Shown here in pieces: positions 1 to 9,716 of a stretch of 64,000 nucleotides of DNA. Numbering within the stretch: position 1 is the first letter of the stretch; each line of letters starts with the position of its first letter. The stretch covers positions 3,151,832 to 3,215,831 of the forward strand of contig NZ_MLJI01000001.1 in NCBI RefSeq assembly GCF_002095535.1. The letters run 5' to 3'. Source of the stretch: Pantoea cypripedii (GTDB lineage Bacteria > Pseudomonadota > Gammaproteobacteria > Enterobacterales > Enterobacteriaceae). Both the position numbers and the translations under genes were made by a program. Below the pieces are notes generated by a model. The model was not told the DNA's origin, did no database searches, and was given only the letters and a program-made list of their open reading frames with translations.

Positions 1-398
1 GCGTCGCTGATGGCATCTTCGATATCACGAACCAGCGCGCTTGAAGTGGTCACTTCAACCTGTGCGTAACCAAATTCACGCTCAGTGGAGCCTTCAACCT
101 TGCCACCCAGCTGCATTGCCATGGTCTGCATGCCGTAGCACACGCCCAGGACCGGCACGCCAGCGTTAAAGACATATTCCGGCGCACGCGGGCTGTTCAG
201 CTCGGTGGTGCTTTCCGGGCCACCAGAAAGAATGATGCCGTTCGGGTTGAACTGACGAATTTGCTCTTCGGTGACATCCCACGCCCAGAGTTCGCAGTAG
301 ACGCCCAGCTCACGCACACGGCGCGCGACCAGTTGCGTATACTGAGAACCAAAATCGAGGATCAAAATGCGATGTTTATGAATATTTTCAGTCGTCAT
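1..398 (-). CDS. guaA: GMP synthase (glutamine-hydrolysing), N-terminal part
   Basis: This is the first 132 codons of GMP synthase, which aminates XMP to GMP using glutamine; the rest lies beyond the left edge. The protein starts [20 protein letters not shown], typical of the class I glutamine amidotransferase domain. The nucleophile region GVCYGMQ is visible at about residue 86, as is the oxyanion-hole stretch LSGGPEST. It lies 71 bp downstream of guaB on the same strand, giving the usual guaBA operon. The ATG at 398 is chosen because the protein matches family N-termini from there. Confidence 0.97.
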   Translation of the reverse strand, partial: MTTENIHKHRILILDFGSQYTQLVARRVRELGVYCELWAWDVTEEQIRQFNPNGIILSGGPESTTELNSPRAPEYVFNAGVPVLGVCYGMQTMAMQLGGKVEGSTEREFGYAQVEVTTSSALVRDIEDAISD

Positions 399-434
399 TG
401 CGGCGTTTCCATGGGATGGACTTAATAATAAATT

Positions 435-454
435 CGCCCGGCTGGAGCCGGGCG
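435..454 (-). terminator. guaB-guaA intergenic hairpin
   Basis: A perfect 9-bp inverted repeat with a 2-nt loop (CGCCCGGCT / AGCCGGGCG) lies between the guaB stop and the guaA start. On the minus strand it is followed by an A/T-rich stretch with only short T runs. It could be a partial terminator or an mRNA-stabilising hairpin inside the operon. The function is inferred. Confidence 0.5.
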
Positions 455-469
455 GTAAATCTTACGGGA

Positions 470-1936
470 TTATGAACCCATGCGGTAGTTCGGCGACTCT
501 TTGGTGATGGTCACGTCGTGCACGTGGCTTTCGGAGATGCCCGCGCCGCTGATGCGAACAAACTCTGCTTTGGTGCGCAGATCGTCAATGGTCGGGCAAC
601 CGGTCAGACCCATACAGGAGCGCAGGCCACCCATCTGCTGGTGCACGATCTCTTTCAGGCGACCTTTGTAAGCAACGCGACCTTCGATACCTTCCGGCAC
701 CAGTTTGTCAGCAGCGTTATCGCTCTGGAAGTAGCGGTCGGAAGAACCTTTGGACATTGCGCCCAGTGAACCCATACCACGGTAAGATTTGAATGAACGG
801 CCCTGATACAGCTCGATTTCACCCGGAGATTCTTCAGTACCGGCCAGCATAGAACCGACCATCACCGCTGCCGCACCGGCGGCGATAGCTTTGGCGATGT
901 CACCAGAGAAGCGGATACCGCCGTCGGCGATAACCGGAATGCCCGTGCCTTCCAGCGCTTCTACTGCGTCAGAAACGGCAGTGATCTGCGGCACACCCAC
1001 GCCAGTCACGATACGGGTAGTACAGATGGAGCCAGGGCCGATACCCACTTTCACCGCGCTCACACCGGCTTGCGCCAGCGCCAGTGCGCCTGCACCGGTC
1101 GCTACGTTGCCACCGATGATTTCGAGGTCCGGGTATTTCGCACGGGTTTCACGGATACGCTGCAACACGCCTTCAGAGTGGCCGTGTGAGGAGTCGATCA
1201 GCAGAACGTCAACACCCGCCGCGACCAGCGCATCAACACGCTCTTCGTTGCCTGCGCCTGCGCCAACCGCAGCACCCACACGCAGACGACCCTGCGCATC
1301 TTTACAGGCATTCGGTTTACGTTCGGCTTTCTGGAAATCTTTTACGGTGATCATGCCCAGCAGATGGAAGCTGTCGTCCACCACCAGCGCTTTCTCAACA
1401 CGTTTTTCGTGCATTTTCTGCAGTACGATGTCGCGGGCTTCACCCTCTTTCACCGTGACCAGACGCTCTTTCGGCGTCATCACCGCAGAAACCGGCAGGC
1501 TCAGATCGGTCACGAAACGCACGTCACGGCCGGTAATGATACCCACCAGCTCGTTGTCGGCATTGACCACCGGGTAACCGGCAAAGCCGTTACGCTCGGT
1601 CAGCGCTTTCACGTCCGCCAGGGCGGTAGTTGGCAGCACGGTTTGCGGTTCAGTCACCACGCCACTTTCATGTTTTTTCACCTTGCGAACTTCATCCGCC
1701 TGGCGCTCAATTGACATGTTTTTGTGGATAAAGCCCAGGCCACCTTCCTGTGCCAGCGCAATAGCCAGACCTGCTTCGGTCACGGTGTCCATTGCAGCGG
1801 AGAGCATAGGGATGTTCAGACGAATGTTTTTCGTCAGTTGGGTGCTGAGATCGGCCGTGTTAGGCAGAACGGTAGAATGAGCAGGAACGAGCAGAACGTC
1901 GTCAAATGTGAGTGCTTCTTTAGCGATTCGTAGCAT
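470..1936 (-). CDS. guaB: IMP dehydrogenase
   Basis: GuaB oxidises IMP to XMP with NAD+, the first committed step to GMP. The 488-residue length equals that of E. coli GuaB. The TIM barrel is interrupted at about residues 93-200 by a CBS-domain pair. The active-site loop with the catalytic cysteine is seen as [11 protein letters not shown] near residue 305, and the phosphate-binding [11 protein letters not shown] follows. It is the first gene of a guaBA operon and is divergent from xseA. A promoter with a TATAAT hexamer sits about 55 bp upstream. Confidence 0.99.
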   Translation of the reverse strand: MLRIAKEALTFDDVLLVPAHSTVLPNTADLSTQLTKNIRLNIPMLSAAMDTVTEAGLAIALAQEGGLGFIHKNMSIERQADEVRKVKKHESGVVTEPQTVLPTTALADVKALTERNGFAGYPVVNADNELVGIITGRDVRFVTDLSLPVSAVMTPKERLVTVKEGEARDIVLQKMHEKRVEKALVVDDSFHLLGMITVKDFQKAERKPNACKDAQGRLRVGAAVGAGAGNEERVDALVAAGVDVLLIDSSHGHSEGVLQRIRETRAKYPDLEIIGGNVATGAGALALAQAGVSAVKVGIGPGSICTTRIVTGVGVPQITAVSDAVEALEGTGIPVIADGGIRFSGDIAKAIAAGAAAVMVGSMLAGTEESPGEIELYQGRSFKSYRGMGSLGAMSKGSSDRYFQSDNAADKLVPEGIEGRVAYKGRLKEIVHQQMGGLRSCMGLTGCPTIDDLRTKAEFVRISGAGISESHVHDVTITKESPNYRMGS

Positions 1937-1988
1937 GGCAATATCTCAACCTGGGGGTGAATGAGAACAGATAAAATATTGCCGCGGC

Positions 1989-2014
1989 ATTATACAGGCC
2001 GAAATCGGTTGCCT
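1989..2014 (-). promoter_or_regulatory. guaBA promoter -10 with PurR-like box
   Basis: On the minus strand a perfect TATAAT (1989-1994) precedes guaB. Just upstream is AGGCAACCGATTTCGG, which partly resembles the PurR operator consensus ACGCAAACGTTTGCGT. PurR control of guaBA is known in E. coli. The -10 is clear; the operator assignment is inferred from partial similarity. Confidence 0.5.
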
Positions 2015-2106
2015 CCAGTGTTTTTTCAGAAAAACTCTTGATCCTCTGTACCAGCCATGTAGTATCGGTTAATTAACCCTCTGATTTACTATTTGATCTC
2101 CATCAC

Positions 2107-3480
2107 ATGTCGCTACCGCCAACCGCCAATATTTTTACCGTTAGCCGCCTGAATACCACGGTGCGTCAACTGCTGGAAAATGAAATGGGTCTGGTGTGGC
2201 TCAGCGCAGAGATCTCCAATTTTACCCAACCCGCCTCCGGTCACTGGTACTTCACCCTGAAGGATGATGGTGCCCAGGTGCGTTGCGCCATGTTCCGTAA
2301 CAGCAATCGCCGGGTGGCGTTTCGTCCGCAGCATGGTCAGCAGGTGCTGGTGCGTGCCAGCATCACGTTGTATGAACCGCGCGGCGATTATCAGCTGATT
2401 ATTGAAAGCATGCACCCGGCAGGTGAAGGCTTGCTGCAACAGCAGTTTGAGCAGCTTAAAACCCGGCTGGCGGCGGAAGGTTTATTTGATCAGCAATTCA
2501 AGCAACCGCTGCCGGATCCGGCGCGTCAGGTCGGGGTGATCACCTCCGCCACCGGTGCCGCGCTACATGATGTGCTGCGCGTGCTGCATCGTCGCGATCC
2601 CTCCCTGCCGGTGGTGATTTATCCCACGGCGGTACAGGGTGTGGATGCTCCGGCAGCGATTGTGCGTGCTATCGAGCTGGCGAACCTGCGTGATGAGTGT
2701 GATGTGCTGATCGTCGGCCGTGGTGGCGGTTCACTGGAAGATTTGTGGAGTTTTAACGACGAACGCGTAGCACGGGCGATCTTCGCCAGTCGCCTGCCGA
2801 TTGTCAGCGCTGTCGGGCATGAAACCGATGTCACGATTGCTGACTTTGTTGCCGACCTGCGCGCACCGACGCCGTCCGCGGCCGCCGAACTGGTCAGCCG
2901 TAATCAGCTGGAATTAGTTCGTCGCCTGCAATCGCAGCAGCAGCGGCTGGAAATGGCGATGGATTACTACCTGGCGCAGCAACAGCGTCGCTTTACCCGT
3001 ATGCAGCATCGGTTGCAGCAACAGCATCCCCAGCTACGCCTGGCTCGCCAGAGCACCGCCCTGCTGCAACTGAAACAGCGGTTGACTGAGGCGATGGACC
3101 TGCGCCTGCGCAGCGCCAGCCGCCAGCAGGATCGCCTGGTGCAGCGTCTGAACACCCAGCAACCGCAGCCCCGCATCCTGCGCGCCCAGCAACAGCTGCA
3201 GCAGTGGCATTACCGTTTGCAGCAGGGGATGGAGCGACAGCTCAACCATAATCGTCAGCGCTTTGGCACCCTGGCAGCGCAGCTGGAGGCGGTAAGCCCG
3301 CTGGCAACGCTGGCACGCGGTTTTAGCGTGACCACCGATACCCAGGGCCATGTGGTGAAGAAAATGCAGCAACTGAGCAAAGGCGACTTGCTACGTACCC
3401 GGCTGGATGATGGCTGGGTGGAAAGCGAAGTCACCGCATTGACCCCGCAAAAATCCACCGGACGTAAATCCCGTACCTGA
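2107..3480 (+). CDS. xseA: Exodeoxyribonuclease VII large subunit
   Basis: XseA is the catalytic large subunit of ExoVII, which degrades single-stranded DNA to oligonucleotides together with XseB. The 457 residues match the family length. An N-terminal OB fold (about 1-105, with the segment [18 protein letters not shown]) is followed by the catalytic domain with [11 protein letters not shown] and [10 protein letters not shown] long glutamine-rich coiled coil covers about 270-400. It is divergent from guaB as in E. coli, with the start at the first in-frame ATG. Confidence 0.98.
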   Translation: MSLPPTANIFTVSRLNTTVRQLLENEMGLVWLSAEISNFTQPASGHWYFTLKDDGAQVRCAMFRNSNRRVAFRPQHGQQVLVRASITLYEPRGDYQLIIESMHPAGEGLLQQQFEQLKTRLAAEGLFDQQFKQPLPDPARQVGVITSATGAALHDVLRVLHRRDPSLPVVIYPTAVQGVDAPAAIVRAIELANLRDECDVLIVGRGGGSLEDLWSFNDERVARAIFASRLPIVSAVGHETDVTIADFVADLRAPTPSAAAELVSRNQLELVRRLQSQQQRLEMAMDYYLAQQQRRFTRMQHRLQQQHPQLRLARQSTALLQLKQRLTEAMDLRLRSASRQQDRLVQRLNTQQPQPRILRAQQQLQQWHYRLQQGMERQLNHNRQRFGTLAAQLEAVSPLATLARGFSVTTDTQGHVVKKMQQLSKGDLLRTRLDDGWVESEVTALTPQKSTGRKSRT

Positions 3481-3539
3481 ATCGCCCCGCGACATTCGAT
3501 CTATACTTTCTGGCACATTCATCTGCCAGGGAGCCTGGT

Positions 3540-4553
3540 ATGCCCTACAGTGTGATTCCACCCTATATTCTGCGCAATATTATTGCTCACGGCTCTGGCC
3601 CGCAGCAGGATTACGCGCGCCGCACCCTCACCCATGTTCAGCATCTGATGGCGGCGCACCCGCACAGTACAACGCCTTCCAGCAGCGCGACGCCCGGCCA
3701 GGTGGTACGCGCCATTTACGACGCCGAACAGACTCAGACTCTGCCCGGTACGCTGATTCGTCAGGAAGGTCAGCCCGGCAATGGCGATGTCGCCGCCGAG
3801 GAAGCCTGGGAGTATCTCGGCGTCACTTACGATTTTTACTGGCGCATCTACAAGCGTAACTCATTGGATAACAAGGGGTTGAAGCTGGATGGTACCGTTC
3901 ATTACGGTAAGGAATACCAGAACGCCTTCTGGAACGGTCAGCAGATGGTGTTTGGCGACGGTGACGGTGAGATTTTCAATCGCTTCACCATCGCCATTGA
4001 CGTGGTCGCGCACGAACTGACCCACGGAGTGACAGAAAGCGAAGCCGGGTTGGTTTATTTTGCGCAGTCCGGGGCGCTCAATGAATCGATGTCGGATGTG
4101 TTTGGTTCGCTGGTGAAACAATTTCATCAGCAGCAAACCGCCGACCAGGCTGACTGGATCATTGGTGAAGGGTTACTGGCTAAAGGGATCAACGGACGCG
4201 GCTTGCGTTCTATGTCGGCTCCTGGCACCGCTTATGACGATCCGATGCTGGGTAAAGATCCGCAACCGGCCGATATGGCGCATTACATCGACACCCGTGA
4301 CGACAACGGTGGCGTACACCTGAATTCCGGCATTCCTAACCGCGCATTTTATCTCGCGGCAACGTCGCTGGGTGGCTTCGCCTGGGAGCTGGCAGGTCAG
4401 GCCTGGTATGACACCTTATGTGATAAAAGCCTGCCTCAGAATGCAGATTTCAGTACCTTTGCCCGCTTTACCGTACAGCACGCCGCCAAACGTTTTAACC
4501 GTTCCGTCGCGGATGCGATTCAGAGCGCGTGGCAGCAGGTAGGTGTAACGTGA
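3540..4553 (+). CDS. M4 family metalloprotease, protealysin-like
   Basis: This is a 337-residue thermolysin-family zinc protease. The zinc motif is VVAHELTHGVTESEAG at about residues 155-170, the third ligand glutamate lies in GALNESMSD, and the catalytic histidine region is DNGGVHLNSGIPNRAFY. There is no Sec signal peptide. The short N-terminal leader begins PYSVIPPYIL, the conserved motif of the brief protealysin propeptide, instead of the long thermolysin propeptide. The downstream gene encodes a matching inhibitor and starts inside the stop codon of this one. Protealysins are known to cleave host proteins such as actin; the role here is inferred. Confidence 0.93.
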   Translation: MPYSVIPPYILRNIIAHGSGPQQDYARRTLTHVQHLMAAHPHSTTPSSSATPGQVVRAIYDAEQTQTLPGTLIRQEGQPGNGDVAAEEAWEYLGVTYDFYWRIYKRNSLDNKGLKLDGTVHYGKEYQNAFWNGQQMVFGDGDGEIFNRFTIAIDVVAHELTHGVTESEAGLVYFAQSGALNESMSDVFGSLVKQFHQQQTADQADWIIGEGLLAKGINGRGLRSMSAPGTAYDDPMLGKDPQPADMAHYIDTRDDNGGVHLNSGIPNRAFYLAATSLGGFAWELAGQAWYDTLCDKSLPQNADFSTFARFTVQHAAKRFNRSVADAIQSAWQQVGVT

Positions 4554-4885
4554 ATATCCCTGAACTCACCGATGACGCGATTATCGAGCTGGCTCGTGAA
4601 GGCGGGCTGGCCTTTATCCCACGTCTGCGCACCGAACGACGTTTTGCGCTGGCGCAATTGCCCACGCCGCAGAAACAACGGGTATGTGCGGTGCTGGAAC
4701 AGGCAATGCCGCTGGGCGAGCCGGAAGATCAGGCTGCCAACATCGGGCGTGGTGATCAACGCTATTTTCGCATCCAGATCAGCTACGCCACCCATCAGCA
4801 AAGCGGAACAGTGGTGATTTTGATTCCGGAACAGGTCGCGCCACCCGAGCTCGAAGCGCTGTGGCGTGATGGTGAGCAGGCATAA
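4550..4885 (+). CDS. Emfourin-type protealysin inhibitor
   Basis: This small (111 aa) acidic protein resembles emfourin, the slow tight-binding inhibitor encoded next to protealysin in Serratia. Family-like features are the N-terminal ELTDDAIIELAREGGLAFIP and the ISYATHQQSGTVVILIP strands. The GTG at 4550 is chosen because it overlaps the protease stop (GTGA), suggesting translational coupling. The longer frame from 4529 would lie inside the protease gene. Cytoplasmic, with no signal sequence; it probably protects the producer until the protease is released. Confidence 0.82.
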   Translation: MNIPELTDDAIIELAREGGLAFIPRLRTERRFALAQLPTPQKQRVCAVLEQAMPLGEPEDQAANIGRGDQRYFRIQISYATHQQSGTVVILIPEQVAPPELEALWRDGEQA

Positions 4886-4889
4886 AAAA

Positions 4890-4910
4890 AGGACCGACAA
4901 TGTCGGTCCT
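4890..4910. terminator. Bidirectional terminator between the inhibitor gene and gcd
   Basis: The perfect 9-bp stem AGGACCGAC / GTCGGTCCT has a 3-nt loop and is flanked on the left by seven A residues. On the minus strand this reads as a classical stem followed by T7, terminating gcd. It also lies just after the inhibitor stop. A second hairpin (4923-4944, CCGGCCAG / CTGGCCGG) sits closer to the gcd stop. Confidence 0.85.
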
Positions 4911-4955
4911 GTTTCTTAGCATCCGGCCAGCAGAGACTGGCCGGGAGCGTCATCG

Positions 4956-7385
4956 TTACGGCAAGGCGTAGGCGATAACGTAATCACCACGGTCCGGAGA
5001 CTGACGAGCACCACCTGCGGAGATCAGGATGTACTGTTTGCCCGTTTTCGGCGACACGTAGCTGATCGGGCCACCCTGGCTACCTACTGGCAGACGGGCT
5101 TTCCAGACTTCTTTACCGGTTGAGCTGTCGAACGCACGCAGGTAGTAATCCTGAGTACCGGCGAAGAATACCAGGCCACCCTGCGTTGCCAGAGAGCCAC
5201 CCAGTGTCGGCATACCGATTGGCATCTGCGCGTGCATTTTAATACCGAACGGACCGGTATCCTGCACCGTACCTACCGGCACCTGCCAGACAATCTTACG
5301 GGTCTTCATATCAATCGCGGACATAGTACCGAACGGCGGAGCCTGGCACGGGATACCCAGCGGAGACATAAAGCGGTTTTTGTTAACAGCGTACGGCGTG
5401 CCTTTCAGCGGAACTGCACCCATACCGGCGTTGACAGACTCACCACCATTGCTGGCTGACGCTTTGCTGGTGTCCTGCGGAACCATCTGCACCCACAGGC
5501 CCAGACGCATATCGTTGACGAACATGTACTGGTTGTTCGGGTCAAACGAGATGCTGCCCCAGTTCATACCACCCAGTGAACCCGGGAAGCTGAGCGAGAC
5601 GTCGGTATCCGGCACAGTGAACAGGCCGTTGTAACGCATGGATTTGAAGCTGATACGACAGATCAGTTGGTCGAACGGTGTTGCACCCCACATATCAGAC
5701 TCTTTCAGGGTCTGGTTACCGATGCTCGGCATTTCTACCGAATGCGGCTGGGTTTTGGTGTACTGCTCGTTCGGGATGTGACCCTGCGGCATCGGCAGCT
5801 CTTCAACCTTGGTCAAAGGCTTACCGGTCAGGCGATCCAGCACCCAAATCATGCCGGTTTTCGCACCGATAACCACAGCAGGTTTAGTGGTGCCATCCTT
5901 CATCGGGAAGTCAACCAGGCTCGGCTGCATCGGCAGGTCGAAGTCCCACAGATCGTTATGCACGGTCTGGTAAACCCATTTCTGTTTACCGGTGGTTGCA
6001 TCCAGCGCCAGGATTGATGCGCCGTAGGTGTGATCCAGTTTGGTACGGTTCGCACCCCACAGGTCAACAGACGGGCTACCCATCGGCAGGAACACGGTGT
6101 TCATCGCCGGATCGTAGGACATCGGTGCCCAGGAGTTCGGGGTACTACGGGTGTAGTCTTTGCCCGGCATCAGCACCGCATTCGGGTCCACGTTGCCTGG
6201 GTCAAACGCCCAGCGCATCTGGCCAGTGATCACGTCGAAGCCACGCAGCACGCCGCCAGGCATATCAGTTTTCACGTTATCAGCAACACGACCACCGACC
6301 ACTACCGTGGTTCCCGCCAGTGCAGGTGCAGAAGTCAGCTGATAAAGCGGATCTGGCGCATCGCCCAGGCCTTTTTTCAGGTCAACCGAACCGTGATCAC
6401 CGAAGTCTTCACAGTATTCACCGTTGTCGGCGTTGATAGCGATCAGGCGTGCATCGATGGTGTTCATCAGAATACGACGCTGACAGGTATCACCGGCAGC
6501 CAGAGTCACCGGCGTGACCGGGGTTGAGCCAGGCTGAGTCGGCTGAGTCAGCGGCTTGGTCGCATCAAAGTACGCCAGGCCACGGCAGCGGTTCCACACC
6601 TGAGACTGGGCGTTAACTTCACGTTTCCAGATCTGCTTACCAGTGTCAGCCGCAACCGCGATCACGTTGTTGTGCGGAGTACACAGGAACAGGGTGTTGC
6701 CAACCTGCAACGGCGTTTCCTGATCTTCAGCACCGTTTCCGCCAGGGCTGATGGGGGTATCACCGGTGTGGAACGTCCAGGCCACTTGCAGGTCTTTCAC
6801 GTTGTCACGGGTGATCTGGTCCAGCGCCACGAAGCGGTCACCGCCCGGGGTGTTGCCGTAGTTTTCCCAGTTCTTCTGCTGTTTCGCTTTATCCACCGGA
6901 ATCAGCGGCAGCTGTGTGCCTTCAAAAGCGACAGTCGGGTGCGGCTGGAACATCTGAACAAAGGTTGCCACCATACCAACGACAATCACCGCAGACAGCG
7001 TGTACGAGACTTTTGCCAGTGAGCTTTTGCCCTCAGCCTTACGCAGTGCAGGCCAGGTCAGGAATGCCAGCAGCATCAGACCCGCAGGCACCATCAGGCG
7101 TGAAACCAGCGGCCAGAACACCCAGCCCGCATCCACCAGCGCCCAAATCAGCGTACCGGCGAAGACCAGAATGAACAGCGTGACTGCTGAAGATTTACGA
7201 CGGAAGAATTGAATCGCCGACAGTAACATAACGATACCGGCGATCAGGAAGTACCAGCTACCGCCGAGGGAGACCAGCTTGCCACCGCCGATGGCGAAGA
7301 ACAGCCCGACGGCCAACAGGACCAGCCCTAATAACACAGACCAGATGCTCAACCCTTTACAGGGGCGAGCGGAATTTTCTGCCAT
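4956..7385 (-). CDS. gcd: Membrane-bound PQQ-dependent dehydrogenase (glucose/quinate type)
   Basis: This 809-residue quinoprotein has about five N-terminal membrane helices (residues 1-140) and a periplasmic eight-bladed PQQ propeller. Propeller motifs include WAFDPGN, SILALDATTGKQKWVYQTVHNDLWDFDLP and a C-terminal ISAGGARQSPDRGDYVIAYALP. E. coli Gcd ends in a related segment. Such enzymes oxidise glucose (or quinate/shikimate) in the periplasm and pass electrons to ubiquinone. The ATG at 7385 is preferred over an upstream ATG because AGGAGAG precedes it by 8 nt. The exact substrate cannot be settled by eye. No PQQ biosynthesis genes are in the window. Confidence 0.88.
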   Translation of the reverse strand: MAENSARPCKGLSIWSVLLGLVLLAVGLFFAIGGGKLVSLGGSWYFLIAGIVMLLSAIQFFRRKSSAVTLFILVFAGTLIWALVDAGWVFWPLVSRLMVPAGLMLLAFLTWPALRKAEGKSSLAKVSYTLSAVIVVGMVATFVQMFQPHPTVAFEGTQLPLIPVDKAKQQKNWENYGNTPGGDRFVALDQITRDNVKDLQVAWTFHTGDTPISPGGNGAEDQETPLQVGNTLFLCTPHNNVIAVAADTGKQIWKREVNAQSQVWNRCRGLAYFDATKPLTQPTQPGSTPVTPVTLAAGDTCQRRILMNTIDARLIAINADNGEYCEDFGDHGSVDLKKGLGDAPDPLYQLTSAPALAGTTVVVGGRVADNVKTDMPGGVLRGFDVITGQMRWAFDPGNVDPNAVLMPGKDYTRSTPNSWAPMSYDPAMNTVFLPMGSPSVDLWGANRTKLDHTYGASILALDATTGKQKWVYQTVHNDLWDFDLPMQPSLVDFPMKDGTTKPAVVIGAKTGMIWVLDRLTGKPLTKVEELPMPQGHIPNEQYTKTQPHSVEMPSIGNQTLKESDMWGATPFDQLICRISFKSMRYNGLFTVPDTDVSLSFPGSLGGMNWGSISFDPNNQYMFVNDMRLGLWVQMVPQDTSKASASNGGESVNAGMGAVPLKGTPYAVNKNRFMSPLGIPCQAPPFGTMSAIDMKTRKIVWQVPVGTVQDTGPFGIKMHAQMPIGMPTLGGSLATQGGLVFFAGTQDYYLRAFDSSTGKEVWKARLPVGSQGGPISYVSPKTGKQYILISAGGARQSPDRGDYVIAYALP

Positions 7386-7764
7386 AACACAAACTCTCCT
7401 GAAAAAATAAAGCGCTGGCGCCGGACATAGCATATTGCCCGGTCACAGATACCCTGCCGTGCCTGTTGCAGGAATCGTTCCGTTAACGTCTTTATTTTAG
7501 AACTATTGGTACGGGTGCGACGCCCGTGATGCAGTGCTTGTGAGGAAGGACACAGCGAAACGCTATTGAGACTTACCACAAGGCGGCAAGATTGTACCAC
7601 CTGGTACATTAAGAAGTGAATATCCATAACGCAGGAGTTACTGCGCAATAGCATTTTTGCTACAAATCCAGTCGTAACTTATTAAAATTTATGACGCAGG
7701 GAGGGTGAGATTTTTGTCGCGGCGCGATTCAGAAGCGTATGGATGGCACGAAAACATCAACCCC
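7386..7764. other. Non-coding gap upstream of gcd
   Basis: This stretch carries the presumed gcd leader and promoter region. I see no convincing gene in it: the one longer minus-strand frame lacks a ribosome site and resembles no family I know. Around 7716-7729 a degenerate inverted copy of the dispersed palindromic repeat faces the copy at 7765. Confidence 0.5.
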
Positions 7765-7788
7765 GAGCGATAAATCGCGCCGCTACAA
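7765..7788 (+). repeat. Dispersed palindromic repeat, copy A
   Basis: The core GCGATAAATCGCGCCGCTAC lies at 7767-7786: a 14-nt palindrome plus a CGCTAC tail. The same unit recurs near 19753, 50455 and, as a variant, 54982. This copy overlaps the end of the next gene: its TAG (minus strand) supplies that gene's stop codon. Confidence 0.75.
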
Positions 7789-8019
7789 TTCAGAATTGTT
7801 GGTAATATCCGGAATAAATTCCACGCGCTTTTTCGAAATCAGCCCGTCGCCGTGCTGGCAAAAGTAATCCACCGCACCACAGGCTTTCAGCACCTGTAAT
7901 GGCTGATGGCAATCCGGGCAGATGGCGATCTGATCGAAATGGCTGCCACAATGTGGGCAATCAAAACCGTCTGTTACGTGAGTCAGCGCTTGCTGGCAGT
8001 TTGGACAATGTGCGTTCAT
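7783..8019 (-). CDS. yfgJ: Zinc-ribbon protein YfgJ
   Basis: This 78-residue protein is built of zinc-ribbon knuckles: CPNC at 5-8, CPHC, CPDC and a further cysteine/histidine pair. It matches the small enterobacterial YfgJ family of unknown function, found near der in related genomes. The ATG at 8019 follows GGAGAAGAAA and starts MNAHCPNCQQ. An upstream in-frame ATG would add a hydrophobic run not typical of the family. The stop falls in a dispersed repeat, so the last residues may vary between strains. Confidence 0.85.
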   Translation of the reverse strand: MNAHCPNCQQALTHVTDGFDCPHCGSHFDQIAICPDCHQPLQVLKACGAVDYFCQHGDGLISKKRVEFIPDITNNSEL

Positions 8020-8045
8020 TTTCTTCTCCAGACACGCAAAAAAAA

Positions 8046-8066
8046 TGAGGGCCACTCTGGCCCTCA
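8046..8066 (-). terminator. der terminator
   Basis: The perfect 9-bp stem TGAGGGCCA / TGGCCCTCA with a 3-nt loop lies just past the der stop (8072). On the minus strand a run of eight T follows, a standard rho-independent terminator. Confidence 0.9.
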
Positions 8067-8071
8067 TCATC

Positions 8072-9562
8072 TTATTTCTTGTTCTTTTTCAGGTGCGCCA
8101 GCAGACGCTTGCGTTTACGCTGCTGAGTTGGCGTCAGCAGATTACGTTTACCTGCGTACGGGTTATCACCCTCTTTGAACTGAATACGAATCGGCGTACC
8201 CATCACGTTCAGCGAACGACGGAAGTAGTTCATCAGATAACGTTTGTAGGAATCCGGCAGGTCTTTCACCTGATTACCGTGAATCACCACAATCGGTGGG
8301 TTGTAACCACCAGCATGCGCATACTTCAGCTTCACGCGACGACCACGCACCAGCGGTGGCTGATGGTCTTCGGCTGCCATGTTCATGATGCGCGTCAGCA
8401 TCGAGGTGTTCACACGTTTGGTGGAACAATCGTAGGCTTCGGTGACCGATTCAAACAGGTTACCAACGCCGCTACCGTGCAGTGCCGAAATAAAGTGAAC
8501 GCGAGCAAAATCAATAAAGCCGAGACGGAAATCCAGCGTCTCTTTCACTTCATCTTTCACTTCCTGCGACAGGCCATCCCACTTGTTAACCACAATCACC
8601 AGTGAGCGCCCACTATTCAGGATAAAGCCCAGCAGCGACAGGTCCTGATCGGAAATGCCTTCACGCGCGTCGATCACCAGCATCACGACGTTGGCGTCTT
8701 CAATTGCCTGCAGCGTTTTGATCACCGAGAACTTCTCAACGGTATCCGTGATCTTGCCACGCTTACGCACACCGGCGGTGTCGATCAGAATATATTCACG
8801 ATCGTCACGCTCCATCGGGATGTAAATGCTGTCACGCGTGGTGCCCGGCATGTCGTAAACCACGACGCGGTCTTCACCGAGAATACGGTTAGTAAGCGTT
8901 GACTTACCGACGTTAGGACGTCCGACAATCGCCAGTTTGATAGGTAAAGTGGTCGGATCGAAATCGTCCTCTTCCTCTTCTGCCAGCTCCTCGCCGTTCT
9001 CTTCTGCCGCTAACGCTGCCCAGTAGGCTTCGTTTTCGTCTTCTTCGCTGACTTCCAGCGGCGCAACGACATCCATCCACGGCAGCAACGCAGTTTCCAG
9101 CAGCGAGGTCACGCCACGGCCATGCGAAGCGGCGATAGCGTGGATCTCACCCAGCCCCAGGGCGTAGAAATCCAGCACTGCGGCTTCCGGATCGAGACCG
9201 TCGGTTTTGTTCGCCACCAGGAAGGTCGCTTTTTGACGTGAACGCAGGTGATTGGCGATCTGCTGGTCAGCTGGCATCACACCCGCACGGGCATCCACCA
9301 GAAACAGCACCACATCGGCCTCTTCAATCGCCAGCAGTGACTGCTCTGCCATGCGATTTTCTACACCTTCTTCAGTGCCATCAATACCACCGGTATCGAT
9401 AACAATAAATTCGCGCCCTTCCACTTCGGCGCGACCATATTTGCGATCGCGAGTCAGTCCAGGAAAATCCGCCACCAGCGCATCACGGGTGCGCGTCAAA
9501 CGGTTAAACAGCGTGGATTTCCCCACATTGGGACGCCCAACCAGCGCGACCACAGGTACCAT
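8072..9562 (-). CDS. der: Ribosome-assembly GTPase Der (EngA)
   Basis: Der is an essential tandem GTPase that acts in 50S subunit maturation. Two P-loops GRPNVGKST are visible, at about residues 9 and 212, each followed by DTGGI or DTAGV and NKTD or NKWD guanine-specificity motifs. The C-terminal KH-like domain ends in a lysine-rich tail. An acidic linker joins the G domains. 496 residues, close to the E. coli length; located as in E. coli beside bamB. Confidence 0.98.
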   Translation of the reverse strand: MVPVVALVGRPNVGKSTLFNRLTRTRDALVADFPGLTRDRKYGRAEVEGREFIVIDTGGIDGTEEGVENRMAEQSLLAIEEADVVLFLVDARAGVMPADQQIANHLRSRQKATFLVANKTDGLDPEAAVLDFYALGLGEIHAIAASHGRGVTSLLETALLPWMDVVAPLEVSEEDENEAYWAALAAEENGEELAEEEEDDFDPTTLPIKLAIVGRPNVGKSTLTNRILGEDRVVVYDMPGTTRDSIYIPMERDDREYILIDTAGVRKRGKITDTVEKFSVIKTLQAIEDANVVMLVIDAREGISDQDLSLLGFILNSGRSLVIVVNKWDGLSQEVKDEVKETLDFRLGFIDFARVHFISALHGSGVGNLFESVTEAYDCSTKRVNTSMLTRIMNMAAEDHQPPLVRGRRVKLKYAHAGGYNPPIVVIHGNQVKDLPDSYKRYLMNYFRRSLNVMGTPIRIQFKEGDNPYAGKRNLLTPTQQRKRKRLLAHLKKNKK

Positions 9563-9666
9563 AACACTTGCCTCAGTTTAAAAATGAATCGCCCGAATGG
9601 CGTGAGTATAACGACATTTACCGTAAGGTTCAGGCTGAAGGCGCTAAGAATACCATAAAAACGAAA

Positions 9667-9690
9667 CGGCCCCTGAACAATCAGGAGCCG
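9667..9690 (-). terminator. Probable bamB terminator
   Basis: The inverted repeat CGGC-C-CCTGA / TCAGG-A-GCCG has one mismatch and a 4-nt loop, about 27 bp after the bamB stop. On the minus strand it is followed by a T-rich tail. Confidence 0.65.
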
Positions 9691-9716
9691 TCGCAACCTA
9701 CAGCCAGGCTTCGCCC

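Noticed and set aside
6030..6527. Plus-strand ORFs within gcd
   Set aside because: Shadows of the gcd coding frame without start signals or family resemblance.
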